Shown here: positions 53,637 through 62,332 of the stretch, piece by piece | Layout of the letters: each line of letters opens with the position of its first letter | Position numbering within the stretch: position 1 is the first letter of the stretch | Assembly (NCBI RefSeq): GCF_040049255.1 | Contig: NZ_JBDZDR010000003.1 | Span: forward strand, 593,541 to 657,540 | Direction: 5' to 3' | DNA from: Pseudaminobacter sp040049255 | Lineage (GTDB): Bacteria > Pseudomonadota > Alphaproteobacteria > Rhizobiales > Rhizobiaceae | DNA length: 64,000 bases | Made by a program: the position numbers and the translations under genes | The notes under the pieces: model-generated | The model's database searches: none | What the model saw: only the letters and a program-made list of their open reading frames with translations | What the model was told of the DNA's origin: nothing

Positions 53637-55331
53637 CTATGGCCGGTCGACCATTCCGGATTTCTTACTCTCGCGCGTGTGCCTGAACGCTGTCAGCATG
53701 TCTTCGAGATCATCGAAGATCATGGACCTGCCGATCTTGGCGAGCACGCCCGAGCGCTCCAGAATTGCCATCGGCTCGATGTGGAGCTCCGCGATGCCGA
53801 GCGCGATGCCGCGCTCCGCGCAGAAGGCGCACATTTCGTCGAGCATGGCCGCCGCCGTCGAATCCACCTGGGCGATGGTGCTGGCATCGAGCACGAACCA
53901 GCGCGCGTCCGCGGGCAGTGCCTGCACGATGCTCTTCAGCCGCGCCCTGACATAGTCGATGTTGAAGAACAGAAGGCTTCCCTGGATAAGGCAGACCGAG
54001 AGGCCGGGGACCGGGCGCGCGGTGCGGGAACGGTGCAGCTTGTAGAAGCCGCTGCGGCCGGGGATGCGTCCGAGCATGGCGTCTCGCGGGCGCATCTCCT
54101 TCAGCAGCACGTAGAGCAGGGTGGCCGCGACCGCGACCACCACCCCGGTGAGCACGCCGAAGCTGACCGCGCCCCACATGCCGATCATTGCGAAGGCGAA
54201 TTCCATCCGGCTGATGCGCCAGATCTCGCGCAGGCTGGCCACGTCGATCAGGCCGATGGCGGCGGCGGCCAGAATGGCGCCCAGCGCCGGTACCGGCAGC
54301 AGCCGCAGCGCGTCGTTGAGAAAGAGAAGCGCCAGCGTGAGCGCCAGGGCGGCGACGATGCCGGTAAGCTGTGTGCGCCCGCCGAGGGACAGGTTGACCG
54401 CGGTGCGCGAGTCCGCGACGGTCACCGGAAAGCCGCTGAACAGCCCCGATGCGATGTTTGCGACCCCGAACCCGGTCAGCTCGGCATCGGCATCGACATC
54501 GAATTTGCCCCGTGCGGCGAAGCTTCGCGCGGCGACCAGCCCCGAACCGAGACTGACGAGCCACACCGCGGCTGCACCGAGCAGGAGGTCGCTGGCCGAC
54601 AGGCCGGTTCCGGAGGGCAGCGAGGGCGCGGGAAGCGCCATGGGCAGCTCGCCCACCACCTTGATGCCCATTTTCTCGAAGCCGAACAGCGCGGATGCCG
54701 CGACCGCAATGACAACGACAACCAGCGGCCCTGGAATGCGTGAGCGCCGCAGCGCAAGCAGGATGGCGAGCATGACGGCGCCGAGCGTAACGGACGGCCA
54801 ATGGACCAACCCGGCCTTCTGGAAAAGCTCGACCAGGGGCCGCAGCAGCCCGGAAGACTCGACGCGCAGGCCGGTAAAGCGCCCGATCTGCCCCACCAGG
54901 ATGGAAATGGAGATGCCGCTGATGAAGCCGACCAGGATCGGCCGCGACAGGAAGGCCGCGACGACCCCCAGGTGCAGCCTGCCGCCGATGATGCACAGAA
55001 CGCCCACCAGCAGTGCAAGCGCCGAGGCAGCCGCGACGCGTTCCGCCGGCATGTCCGCCGCCGTACCCGCCAGAACCGCGGCCAGAACCGTCATGGTTGC
55101 GGCGTCGGGCCCCACGATAAGCTGGCGCGACGGCCCGAACAGGGCGTAGCCAACCAGCGGCAGTATGCTGGAATACATGCCCACCTCCGCCGGCAGGCCC
55201 GCGATGGCGGGATAGGCGATCGCGCTCGGGATCGCCACGGCGGCAACGGCAAGGCCGGCGGTCACGTCGCGGCCCAGCCACGCGCGGTCGTAGCCCTTGA
55301 GACCTCTCAGGAGAGGAAGCCGGGCAAGCAT
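53637..55331 (-). CDS. SulP-family inorganic anion transporter with STAS domain
   Basis: A protein of about 564 residues with 10-12 hydrophobic segments in the transport core (residues about 25-410) and a C-terminal STAS domain (about 440-555; SVCLIQGSLLFFNIDYVR, and WFVLDASTIAQVDSTAAAML). SulP proteins carry sulfate, bicarbonate or other small anions. The ATG at 55331 (MLARLPLL) was preferred over a GTG at 55373. It starts 81 nt after the CYTH-CHAD stop on the same strand and is followed by NDH-2. The carried anion is not assigned. Confidence 0.9.
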   Translation of the reverse strand: MLARLPLLRGLKGYDRAWLGRDVTAGLAVAAVAIPSAIAYPAIAGLPAEVGMYSSILPLVGYALFGPSRQLIVGPDAATMTVLAAVLAGTAADMPAERVAAASALALLVGVLCIIGGRLHLGVVAAFLSRPILVGFISGISISILVGQIGRFTGLRVESSGLLRPLVELFQKAGLVHWPSVTLGAVMLAILLALRRSRIPGPLVVVVIAVAASALFGFEKMGIKVVGELPMALPAPSLPSGTGLSASDLLLGAAAVWLVSLGSGLVAARSFAARGKFDVDADAELTGFGVANIASGLFSGFPVTVADSRTAVNLSLGGRTQLTGIVAALALTLALLFLNDALRLLPVPALGAILAAAAIGLIDVASLREIWRISRMEFAFAMIGMWGAVSFGVLTGVVVAVAATLLYVLLKEMRPRDAMLGRIPGRSGFYKLHRSRTARPVPGLSVCLIQGSLLFFNIDYVRARLKSIVQALPADARWFVLDASTIAQVDSTAAAMLDEMCAFCAERGIALGIAELHIEPMAILERSGVLAKIGRSMIFDDLEDMLTAFRHTRESKKSGMVDRP

Positions 55332-55412
55332 CTGCCAATTTCCCGCATGGACCAAGCCTTGAAGGCGAAACACGAGGCGAAATGGCCGGCCGTGAGGCCG
55401 GGCTGGGTCATG

Positions 55413-56969
55413 TCAGCGAGGGCGCAGGGCCGGGACTCGCGCGAGCCGGCGGCGTGCGGCAATGGCGTTGTTCAAGGCCGATGCGGTATCCTCGCTGCCG
55501 CCGGCGGCGGCAACGCCGGCGGCGAGCGCGGCCGAGCTGTCGCCGGAACCGGGATCTAGAGCCTGCTTGGCATAATCCAGCGCCATTTCCCGATTGACCT
55601 TGTAGTCGTTGAGCTCACCCAGCGTGTCCTGGATCTCGTGCAGAGACGACACCACGTCCGAAAACCGCTTCCACCCGACGATGCCCTGGAAGGGCTCGGC
55701 CATGTAGCGCAGCTTCTTGGCGCGTATCCTTATCTTGTGCCGTTGCTCCGGCGGCATCTGGTCCAGCGCCGCGCTGTCCTTCAGCAGCGAGCGCAGGCGC
55801 CGGCGAAGCTCCTTGGCGGCAAAGCGCCGAACAGGCTTGTCGCGCTCGCGCTGGGCGCTGTTGCCGGGCGGGCCGTGAGCCAGCAAGCCCTCGAGATGGG
55901 CAACCAGAGCCAGGCTCAGGCCCGACATTCGCGGCGAGCGAAGTTCGTCGACGGCCAGGTCATAGGTGTGATCGCGGCGCGCGTGAAGCGTGGCCAGCAG
56001 CGGCTTGAAGCCGGGCACGTCCGGATTGGCGGCGGCGCTGGGCTCAAGCACGGACTTGATGAAGACATCGAGCTCGCGAACGTCGCCCAGAAGGTCGCAG
56101 AGCCATTTCAGGTCGGCGCGGATGGCCCGGCCATCGGGCCAGTCCAGCGCCGGCTTGAACAAAGACACCAGAGCGCGCAGGCGTCGCACGCAGACGCGGG
56201 ACTGGTGCACCGCATCCGGCGTCCCTTCGCGGACGAGGATCGCCATATTGTCGAACAATGCCGCGAGACAGGTGAAGCCGATGGCGCGGACCGCCTCGGC
56301 CGTGGTCATTTTCCGATCCAGCGCGAAGTCGAGGCTGACGGTAGGGCGCGAGGTTTCACCCGCCAGCAAGCGGTAGCCCCGCTCGGCCTTGGAGGTGAGC
56401 GACACCAGGGCAGGCACGGCGGCGCTGATCTCGCGGGCGAAGGCAAAGAGCGCGCCCGGCTCGCCGGCCTTCAGCTCCAGCTCAGCCTCGACGATGCTCT
56501 GTTCCTCGTGCTCGTTGCGCACCACCCCGTCGTCGAGCGCGAGTTCTATCGTCGCGCCGTCGCGGTGCAGCAGGTAGGTATCGCGCTCGACCTCGACCGT
56601 GAAGAGAGGCCGCAGCTTGCGCCAGTCGGCGGGGGCGTCCAGAACCTGTGCCAGGGGGGAATTTCCCAGCACGTCGGCGCGGGGCTTCTTGCCTTGCACT
56701 TCCGTTTCCCACTCCCCGCGGGTCAGGCCGCCGTCGGCGGATTTGAGGGTCTTGACCGTCTGGATGTTGCCGGAGCCACCGTTGTTGCGAAGGCGCAGCA
56801 CATAGCCGCGCTTGTGCAGCCTGTGCTTGCGGGTGTCGAAATATACGGAACGAAGCGGCTGCGGGCTTGTGTCGTGCATTGCGCCGGCGGCCTGCGCGAC
56901 CTTGCCGATGTCCTTCAGCGCGCCGCGCGGCACCGCAAGCTTGAGCTCGACTTCGCGGTTTGCAGCCAT
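55413..56969 (-). CDS. CYTH-CHAD protein, polyphosphate-associated
   Basis: A 518-residue protein joining two domains. The N-terminal CYTH domain (about 1-210) has the ExExK signature (EVELK, residues 6-10) and the tunnel's VEVERDTYLL. The C-terminal CHAD domain (about 230-500) has the conserved His/Arg helices (DAVHQSRVCVRRLRALVSLF; KIRIRAKKLRYMAE). CYTH domains hydrolyse tripolyphosphate-like substrates, and CHAD domains bind polyphosphate granules. GGGAGGA lies five bases before the ATG at 56969. It is 90 nt downstream of ppk2 on the same strand. Confidence 0.93.
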   Translation of the reverse strand: MAANREVELKLAVPRGALKDIGKVAQAAGAMHDTSPQPLRSVYFDTRKHRLHKRGYVLRLRNNGGSGNIQTVKTLKSADGGLTRGEWETEVQGKKPRADVLGNSPLAQVLDAPADWRKLRPLFTVEVERDTYLLHRDGATIELALDDGVVRNEHEEQSIVEAELELKAGEPGALFAFAREISAAVPALVSLTSKAERGYRLLAGETSRPTVSLDFALDRKMTTAEAVRAIGFTCLAALFDNMAILVREGTPDAVHQSRVCVRRLRALVSLFKPALDWPDGRAIRADLKWLCDLLGDVRELDVFIKSVLEPSAAANPDVPGFKPLLATLHARRDHTYDLAVDELRSPRMSGLSLALVAHLEGLLAHGPPGNSAQRERDKPVRRFAAKELRRRLRSLLKDSAALDQMPPEQRHKIRIRAKKLRYMAEPFQGIVGWKRFSDVVSSLHEIQDTLGELNDYKVNREMALDYAKQALDPGSGDSSAALAAGVAAAGGSEDTASALNNAIAARRRLARVPALRPR

Positions 56970-57059
56970 GACGTCCTCCCCGCGTCCTCTCGAACCCGTC
57001 GCCTGCGCGGCGCGGTGCTGCCCTCTCTGCCAGTCCATTGGGGCTCCCACTTGCCGAAT

Positions 57060-57875
57060 TCAGTATCTTTCCTCGACAAACATCATCTGACGCAGGCTTT
57101 CCTGGTCATTATAGGCGTCCTTTGTCGATCTTGGAGGCAGCTTGACGCGTGTCTTGGGCGGCTTCTTGTATGGGATGGCGCTGAGGATATGCGCCAGGCA
57201 ATTGAGGCGCGCCCGCCGCTTGTTGTCGGAGCGCACGATGTACCAGGGCGCGAAATCGGTGTGCGTGGCAAACAGCATGCTGTCGCGTGCCCTGGAATAA
57301 TCGTACCAGCGCCGGTAGGATTCAAGGTCCATTGGGCTCAGCTTCCACTGTCGCATCGGATCGTCGATGCGCGCCGCAAAGCGCCGTTCCTGCTCCTCCA
57401 TCCCGACCTCGAGCCAGAGCTTGATGAGGATGATGCCACCGTCGACAATGTATTTCTCGACTTCCGGGCACAATTCCAGGAACCGCTCGTGCTCGGCCGG
57501 CGTGCAGAAGCCCATGACATATTCGACGCCGGCGCGATTGTACCAGCTGCGGTCGAAGATCACGATCTCGCCGGCGGCCGGGAACCGTTCGATGTAGCGC
57601 TGCATGAACATCTGGGTCTTTTCGCGGTCGGAGGGTGCGGGCAGCGCCACCACCCGGAACACCCGCGGGCTTACCCGCTCGGTCAGCACCCTGATGGTGC
57701 CGCCCTTGCCGGCCGCGTCGCGGCCCTCGAAGACGATGATCGCCCGCAGGCCCTTCTGCTTTACCCACGCCTGCAGATGGCAAAGCTCCACCTGCAGCTT
57801 GCGCAGCGCCTTGTCATAGGCTTTCCGGCCGATCTTGTCGGTTCTATCGGTTGGCTGTGCTCTGCTCTCCAACAT
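57060..57875 (-). CDS. ppk2: Polyphosphate kinase 2
   Basis: A 271-residue PPK2, class I size. Walker A is FEGRDAAGKGGT, followed by VALPAPSDREK, then Walker B in FDRSWYNRAGVE and the lid arginines in RRFAARIDDP. It transfers phosphate between polyphosphate and nucleotides (ADP or GDP). It lies 24 nt after the 157-aa gene and before the CYTH-CHAD gene, giving a polyphosphate-centred cluster. The late KKPPKTRVKLPPR segment is basic. Confidence 0.94.
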   Translation of the reverse strand: MLESRAQPTDRTDKIGRKAYDKALRKLQVELCHLQAWVKQKGLRAIIVFEGRDAAGKGGTIRVLTERVSPRVFRVVALPAPSDREKTQMFMQRYIERFPAAGEIVIFDRSWYNRAGVEYVMGFCTPAEHERFLELCPEVEKYIVDGGIILIKLWLEVGMEEQERRFAARIDDPMRQWKLSPMDLESYRRWYDYSRARDSMLFATHTDFAPWYIVRSDNKRRARLNCLAHILSAIPYKKPPKTRVKLPPRSTKDAYNDQESLRQMMFVEERY

Positions 57876-57899
57876 GGCGTTTCACCAGGCGTAAGGGCA

Positions 57900-58373
57900 T
57901 CAATGCCAGCTGAGGGTCACTCCGATATCCCCGGGAATGCCGCCCGGATAGTCGATGACCTGATAGCGGATCTTGTAGCCGCGCGGCTTGAGATGCTCGC
58001 GCCACAATTCGTAGATTTCCCGTGGGATGCCAGTCAGCGTGTCTTCCCAACCCGCTTCGCCCTGGTTGAGGGCGCGCCCGCGGTCGGTGCAGAGCTCGTT
58101 GGGAAAGCGATACACCTCGACCTCGGTGAGGCCGGCGTTGACGGCGCGCTGGATAACCTGCGCGGCCAGCTTGATGCGACCCTCACGCGAAAGCCCGGAC
58201 GGCTGGCGCAATTGATCGATCAGCTTCTTCTTTTCCGCCTCGGCGTCCTTGGCATGCTGCAACTCGAGTGAAGCCTTTTCGCCCTCGACGGCCGCGATCT
58301 TGCGCATCACGTCCTTTGCCGTTGGCAGCAAATTCTCGATGTCGTCCTCGGGCTTGTCGGCGCTACTGGTCAT
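57900..58373 (-). CDS. 157-residue protein of unknown function beside ppk2
   Basis: Residues about 15-65 form a charged helix likely to be a coiled coil (ENLLPTAKDVMRKIAAVEGE, then QHAKDAEAEKKKLIDQL). The C-terminal half looks globular (VEVYRFPNELCTDRGRALN, and REIYELWREHLKPRGYKIRYQV). AAGGTG lies six bases before the ATG at 58373. It is the first gene of the ppk2 cluster. I do not recognise the family, and there is no signal peptide. Confidence 0.75.
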   Translation of the reverse strand: MTSSADKPEDDIENLLPTAKDVMRKIAAVEGEKASLELQHAKDAEAEKKKLIDQLRQPSGLSREGRIKLAAQVIQRAVNAGLTEVEVYRFPNELCTDRGRALNQGEAGWEDTLTGIPREIYELWREHLKPRGYKIRYQVIDYPGGIPGDIGVTLSWH

Positions 58374-58515
58374 CTTGGCACCTTCTGCGTGGCGGACTGG
58401 CGCGTTCGCGCTCAACCAATTCCCCCAACTCCGGCGGTCAGACTGACCAAGTTAAACTCTCCAACCTTTTCCGGGTTCCGTCGGGACGGGTTCACTTCGA
58501 CAGCCGCTGACGATT

Positions 58516-59745
58516 TCAATGCCCTTTCAGGACCAGCGTCTGGACCGGCAGCATGAGCGCCTGCAACCTCAGTATCATGGCGTGCACCAAGCCGACCGTG
58601 TCGATCATGTGCAGGAAGAACCGGTGCGGCGCGCTCAGGTCTCCATGCGTCAGCTCTTCATGATTGCTGGTATAGGCGTTGGCAATGCAACTGCTGCCTG
58701 GAGGTATGCCGTCGAGCTGTCCCTGAAACAGCGGTTCCAGATAGGTGGTCAGCGTTCCAGGCCGTGCTGTCTGCTGCACATCCAGCAGTTGATCCGTCGG
58801 GCGGACCTGACCGGCGGCAACGACCTTCTGGACCTCGGTGACGACCATCGGAATGATGGTGAAGGGCTTGCCGATGCAGGTGGCTTCGGCGATCATGCCT
58901 CTCCTGATGACCTGGGCCTCTATCTGGCCGAAGCCCGCAACCAGTCCTATGCGGCGGTCTTCGGGGATCAGGATGCCGGCGGAGCGGATCATCGGATTGA
59001 CGATGTCGCCGGGCCGCAGCGAAAACTGCTGAACTGTTCCGGCGGTGCCGGCACGCACGACAGTCTTGTCCAGTTCCACCTGTGCCTGGGCGAGTTCGGC
59101 TTCGGCGCTCGCCTTCTGTGCCGGCAGCAGTGAGGAGATCTTCGTTTCCAAGGTCTGCTTGTTGGACACCGCGGCGGCCAGGCCGCCCTTCTTGGCCTCC
59201 CTGGCGACCTGGCGCCTCTCGATTTCGCGCTTTGCCACCACATTCGGATTGCGCCGGTTGAGTTCGACCTGCGTCTCATATTCGTCCACCGCCTGCTGGT
59301 AGGCGCCTTCCGCCTGCGCGATCAGGCCATCGGCCTCGGCCAGCTGGGTTTGCGTCACCTCTGTTTCGGCCTCCACCTCGGCGACACGCCGGCGGGCGGT
59401 TTCGACGGCGGCCTTCTGCTTCTCGTCGTCCAGCCGGAACAAGGGGGCGCCGGCGGCCACTTTTTCATTGGTGCCGACATACACCTCCGCCACGCGGCCA
59501 TTCGCTTCCGGCAGGATGGTGACGGTACGGAAGATCGCAGTGACGTTGGTGGTGGAAGGGTGGAAATAGAAGATCATCGTGATCAGGGAAACGGTCAGGA
59601 TCACGCAAGCGGTGATGCCCCAGCGCAACTCGAACCACATCGAATAGAGGTTGATCTCCCGGCCGATCCTCTTGCCCTGGACATAACGGCGGAAAAGGTA
59701 GTCCGGAAAGATCGTGAGCAGGGAGCAGATCATGAATTCAAGCAT
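58516..59745 (-). CDS. HlyD-family membrane fusion protein
   Basis: A 409-residue inner-membrane-anchored periplasmic adaptor. An N-terminal amphipathic region (DYLFRRYVQGKRIGREINLY) precedes the membrane helix (about 45-62), then the lipoyl-like part (VAEVYVGTNEKVAAGAPLFRLD), a long alpha-hairpin coiled coil (about 105-215) and a beta-barrel. The end is unusual: a hydrophobic helix (AMILRLQALMLPVQTLVL). The YiaV/YibH-like start suggests a two-gene export unit with the small membrane protein 3 nt upstream. A strong GGAGGGGGTGA site precedes the ATG. Confidence 0.88.
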   Translation of the reverse strand: MLEFMICSLLTIFPDYLFRRYVQGKRIGREINLYSMWFELRWGITACVILTVSLITMIFYFHPSTTNVTAIFRTVTILPEANGRVAEVYVGTNEKVAAGAPLFRLDDEKQKAAVETARRRVAEVEAETEVTQTQLAEADGLIAQAEGAYQQAVDEYETQVELNRRNPNVVAKREIERRQVAREAKKGGLAAAVSNKQTLETKISSLLPAQKASAEAELAQAQVELDKTVVRAGTAGTVQQFSLRPGDIVNPMIRSAGILIPEDRRIGLVAGFGQIEAQVIRRGMIAEATCIGKPFTIIPMVVTEVQKVVAAGQVRPTDQLLDVQQTARPGTLTTYLEPLFQGQLDGIPPGSSCIANAYTSNHEELTHGDLSAPHRFFLHMIDTVGLVHAMILRLQALMLPVQTLVLKGH

Positions 59746-59748
59746 GGC

Positions 59749-60225
59749 TCACCCCCTCCGTTCGGACAGCTTGTCGCCGGGCTTCAGTTCGACCGGCGAC
59801 AACTGAGGTTCGGTCTGGACCGGATGAGGTTTTGTCGGTGTCACCGGGACCTCCGGTGACACCGGTTCGGGCGGTCTGCTTTCCTGGCCGGCCATCTTGC
59901 GGAGCGAGTTGGCGATCGAGTTCATGGGGCTGGCAAAGTCCGGAAGCTCGACCAGGGCCAGGAGAAGCGCCGCGATCCAGAACAGGTGATTGTGCGTGAA
60001 CAGGGCAATCAGCGCGAGCACGGCCACCAGCTCAAGCTGCCCCTTGCTGGCGCCATGCGCCATATGCTCGGGAAGGGCGTGGAGCCGGAAGTACAAGACC
60101 CCGACCATGAAGATCACCAACAGGAGGAAGACGACCATCACGACGAAGAGGACATCCGTGTCTCCTGGGGCCGTGATGAATATGGGCAGATGATCTACTG
60201 CCGCCGGATGCAATGACTCCGCCAT
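59749..60225 (-). CDS. Small two- or three-helix membrane protein paired with HlyD
   Basis: A 158-residue protein with hydrophobic segments at about 22-47 (VLFVVMVVFLLLVIFMVGVLYF) and 65-92, and a Pro-rich cytoplasmic tail (RPPEPVSPEVPVTPTKPHP). No known domain was recognised. AAGGAGG lies eight bases before the ATG at 60225. It immediately precedes the HlyD gene, as DUF3302 proteins precede yiaV/yibH in enteric bacteria, but I see no DUF3302 sequence match. Confidence 0.78.
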   Translation of the reverse strand: MAESLHPAAVDHLPIFITAPGDTDVLFVVMVVFLLLVIFMVGVLYFRLHALPEHMAHGASKGQLELVAVLALIALFTHNHLFWIAALLLALVELPDFASPMNSIANSLRKMAGQESRPPEPVSPEVPVTPTKPHPVQTEPQLSPVELKPGDKLSERRG

Positions 60226-60602
60226 GTCTGAGCCCTCCTTCAAAGGCAGAACTTGGCCGTCAAACGCCTGATGTAGAGAGGCAGCGCGGTGGCCGGCGTT
60301 GATCTCGTTCAAATCGCCGGCAGCTGGGTCCTGCCCGCTGCCTGCTCCGCAGCCAGTCTGTTGCTGGCGTAATTATACAGGCGGCAACGCCTTGCGTCGC
60401 TCACGATATCTTGTTGCAGCATGTCGCTGCCGCAGGTGCTGCGTGGGCGTGCGCCGCAGCGCATTTGCCACCCGACCGCAGTGCCGGGCTGGCCCAATAT
60501 CCGGACGGCACACAGCACCGCAAATCGGTTGCATCCAGCCAGCAAGTGACGTTTCATGCCGCCAAAATCGCAGGGCGCCGCCTGCGGAGGAGAGTTTCTG
60601 AC
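60226..60602. other. Divergent intergenic region
   Basis: There is no gene here. It carries the control regions of the membrane-protein gene and the flavoenzyme gene. On the minus strand an exact TATAAT lies at plus-strand bases 60372-60377, without a good -35, about 147 bp upstream of the membrane-protein start. GGAGGAG before 60603 is the ribosome site of the flavoenzyme. Confidence 0.4.
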
Positions 60603-61934
60603 ATGCCCGGTCCCTATGTCGTTCCCGTTCATGGCGACGCCAAATTGCCGAAGGAAGTCGACGTCGTCGTCATCGGCGGCGGCATCATCGGCGCGTCGAC
60701 GGCGTTGGAGCTAGCCGAGCGGAAACTGCGCGTGGCGCTGTGCGAGAAGGGCGGCATCGGCCAGGAGCAGTCCAGCCGCAACTGGGGCTGGGTGCGCATC
60801 TCGCGCCGTGATCCGCGCGAAGTGCCGCTGATGGCGGAGGCGCTACGCATCTGGAGCACGCTCGACCAGCGCATCGGCCGCGACACCGGCTACAAGCGCG
60901 CCGGCATCATCTTCACCTGCGCCACCGACCAGGAATATGCCGACCACGAGCGCTGGAACCGCAACCTCGACGGCTACCAGCTCGACTCGCGCATGCTGAG
61001 CGGCGCCGAGTTCCGCAACATGTTCCCCGGCACCACGATGAACCTCGCGGGCGCGCTCTACACCGCCGCCGACGGCCGCGCCGAGCCGCAGAAGGCCGCA
61101 CCGGCCATCGCCGAGGCCGCGCGCGAAAAGGGCGCGTCGATCCTCACCGAATGCGCGGTGCGCGGCATCGAGACCGCCGGCGGCGCCGTCTCCGGCGTCG
61201 TCACCGAGCGCGGCTCCATCGCCTGCAAGGCCGTGGTGCTGGCCGGCGGCGCCTGGTCGAGCCTGTTCTCGGGCCGGCACGGCATCAACCTGCCGCAGCT
61301 CAAGGTGATGAACTCGGTCATGCGCACCAAGCCGCTGGAAGGCGGCCCCGAGCAGGCCATGTGGTCGAACGGCTTTGCCGTGCGCAAGCGCCAGGATGGC
61401 GGCTACACCATCGCCTCCGGCCACGAGAACGTCGTCGACATCGTGCCAGACTCGTTCCGCCATGCGCTCGATTTCCTGCCCGCCTTCCGCAAGGAATGGC
61501 GCTCGCTCAACTTCCGCCTCGGCGGCCGCTTCTTCGACGAGGCGCGCATCCCGAGCCGCTGGTCGCTGGACGAGGCCAGCCCCTTCGAATATTGCCGCGT
61601 GATTGATCCGAAGCCGGCCAAGAAACTTTCCGACATCGCCTTCGCCAACCTGAAGAAGGCCTTCCCGGTGTTTGAGAAGGCGGAGGTGGCGCAGCGCTGG
61701 GCCGGCTATATCGACGTGACGCCCGACGCCGTGCCGGTGATCTCGGCGGTAGACAGCATCCGCGGCTTCCACATCGCCACCGGCTTTTCAGGCCACGGCT
61801 TTGGCATCGGCCCTGCGGCCGGCAGGCTGATGGCCGATATCGTCACCGGGCGCACACCGGTCGTTGACCCCAGGGACTTTCGCTTCAGCCGCTTCTCGGA
61901 CGGCTCGAAGATCGAGCTGATCAGCGGCTTCTGA
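60603..61934 (+). CDS. FAD-dependent oxidoreductase, DAO family
   Basis: A 443-residue flavoenzyme of the D-amino-acid oxidase/glycine oxidase group. The N-terminal nucleotide-binding motif is VVVIGGGIIGASTALELAE (about 21-39); SSRNWGWVRISRRDPRE and the late GFSGHGFGIGPAAGRLMAD are conserved in the group. Likely substrates are amino acids or N-alkyl amino acids such as opines or sarcosine. GGAGGAG about ten bases upstream supports ATG 60603 rather than an upstream reading. It stands alone. Confidence 0.9.
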   Translation: MPGPYVVPVHGDAKLPKEVDVVVIGGGIIGASTALELAERKLRVALCEKGGIGQEQSSRNWGWVRISRRDPREVPLMAEALRIWSTLDQRIGRDTGYKRAGIIFTCATDQEYADHERWNRNLDGYQLDSRMLSGAEFRNMFPGTTMNLAGALYTAADGRAEPQKAAPAIAEAAREKGASILTECAVRGIETAGGAVSGVVTERGSIACKAVVLAGGAWSSLFSGRHGINLPQLKVMNSVMRTKPLEGGPEQAMWSNGFAVRKRQDGGYTIASGHENVVDIVPDSFRHALDFLPAFRKEWRSLNFRLGGRFFDEARIPSRWSLDEASPFEYCRVIDPKPAKKLSDIAFANLKKAFPVFEKAEVAQRWAGYIDVTPDAVPVISAVDSIRGFHIATGFSGHGFGIGPAAGRLMADIVTGRTPVVDPRDFRFSRFSDGSKIELISGF

Positions 61935-62332
61935 CAGGCAATCTGCCCGATGCCCGGAGCGCTGGTTGCATTTGTTTAACTTTTTTTACGAATGGGTAAT
62001 GACCCAGGGGCTATGCTCGGGCCATTGTGATCGATTGGTCATGGAAGCCGGTGCCGGATGGAACCCGAACGGCGTTCTCGTGAAATCAACAATAACAACA
62101 AACTGACAGACTGCTGAGAACGCCACCGCATACCCGTAAAGCCCCAATCAAAATTCTCCCAAATTCATTTTGAGCCGGTTGCCCGCGCGAGATCGCCGGG
62201 CACCCGCCAGCAAGCAGGCTGATGCGTGCGACGCTGCGAGGCCGAAGGGCTTTTCGGCGTGCGCCCGGACTCGTGCCGGCGGCTGCGCGCGGATAGCCGA
62301 GTTTCGTCTTCTCTACGGCAAGGAAACGACCC
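61935..62332. other. 398-bp leader region of the chemoreceptor
   Basis: There is no gene here. It begins with an AT-rich stretch (61968-62000) that may hold the promoter. A 9-bp perfect inverted repeat (62071-62079, 62116-62124) encloses a mostly A-rich 36-nt spacer. Farther on, GCCGAA and TTCGGC around GGGCTT make a hairpin within 62250-62270. AAGGAAAC precedes the ATG. No known riboswitch consensus was recognised. Confidence 0.4.
62071..62124. promoter_or_regulatory. Long inverted repeat upstream of the chemoreceptor
   Basis: GGCGTTCTC and GAGAACGCC, perfect 9-bp arms, separated by 36 bases that are largely A and C. It could be a pair of regulator half-sites or an RNA stem with an open loop. 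Confidence 0.35.

Noticed and set aside
55638..58271. An 877-codon plus-strand open frame across ppk2 and CYTH-CHAD
   Set aside because: The minus strand carries two clear enzymes there (Walker motifs, ExExK, CHAD helices). The plus reading is low-complexity shadow sequence spanning gene borders.
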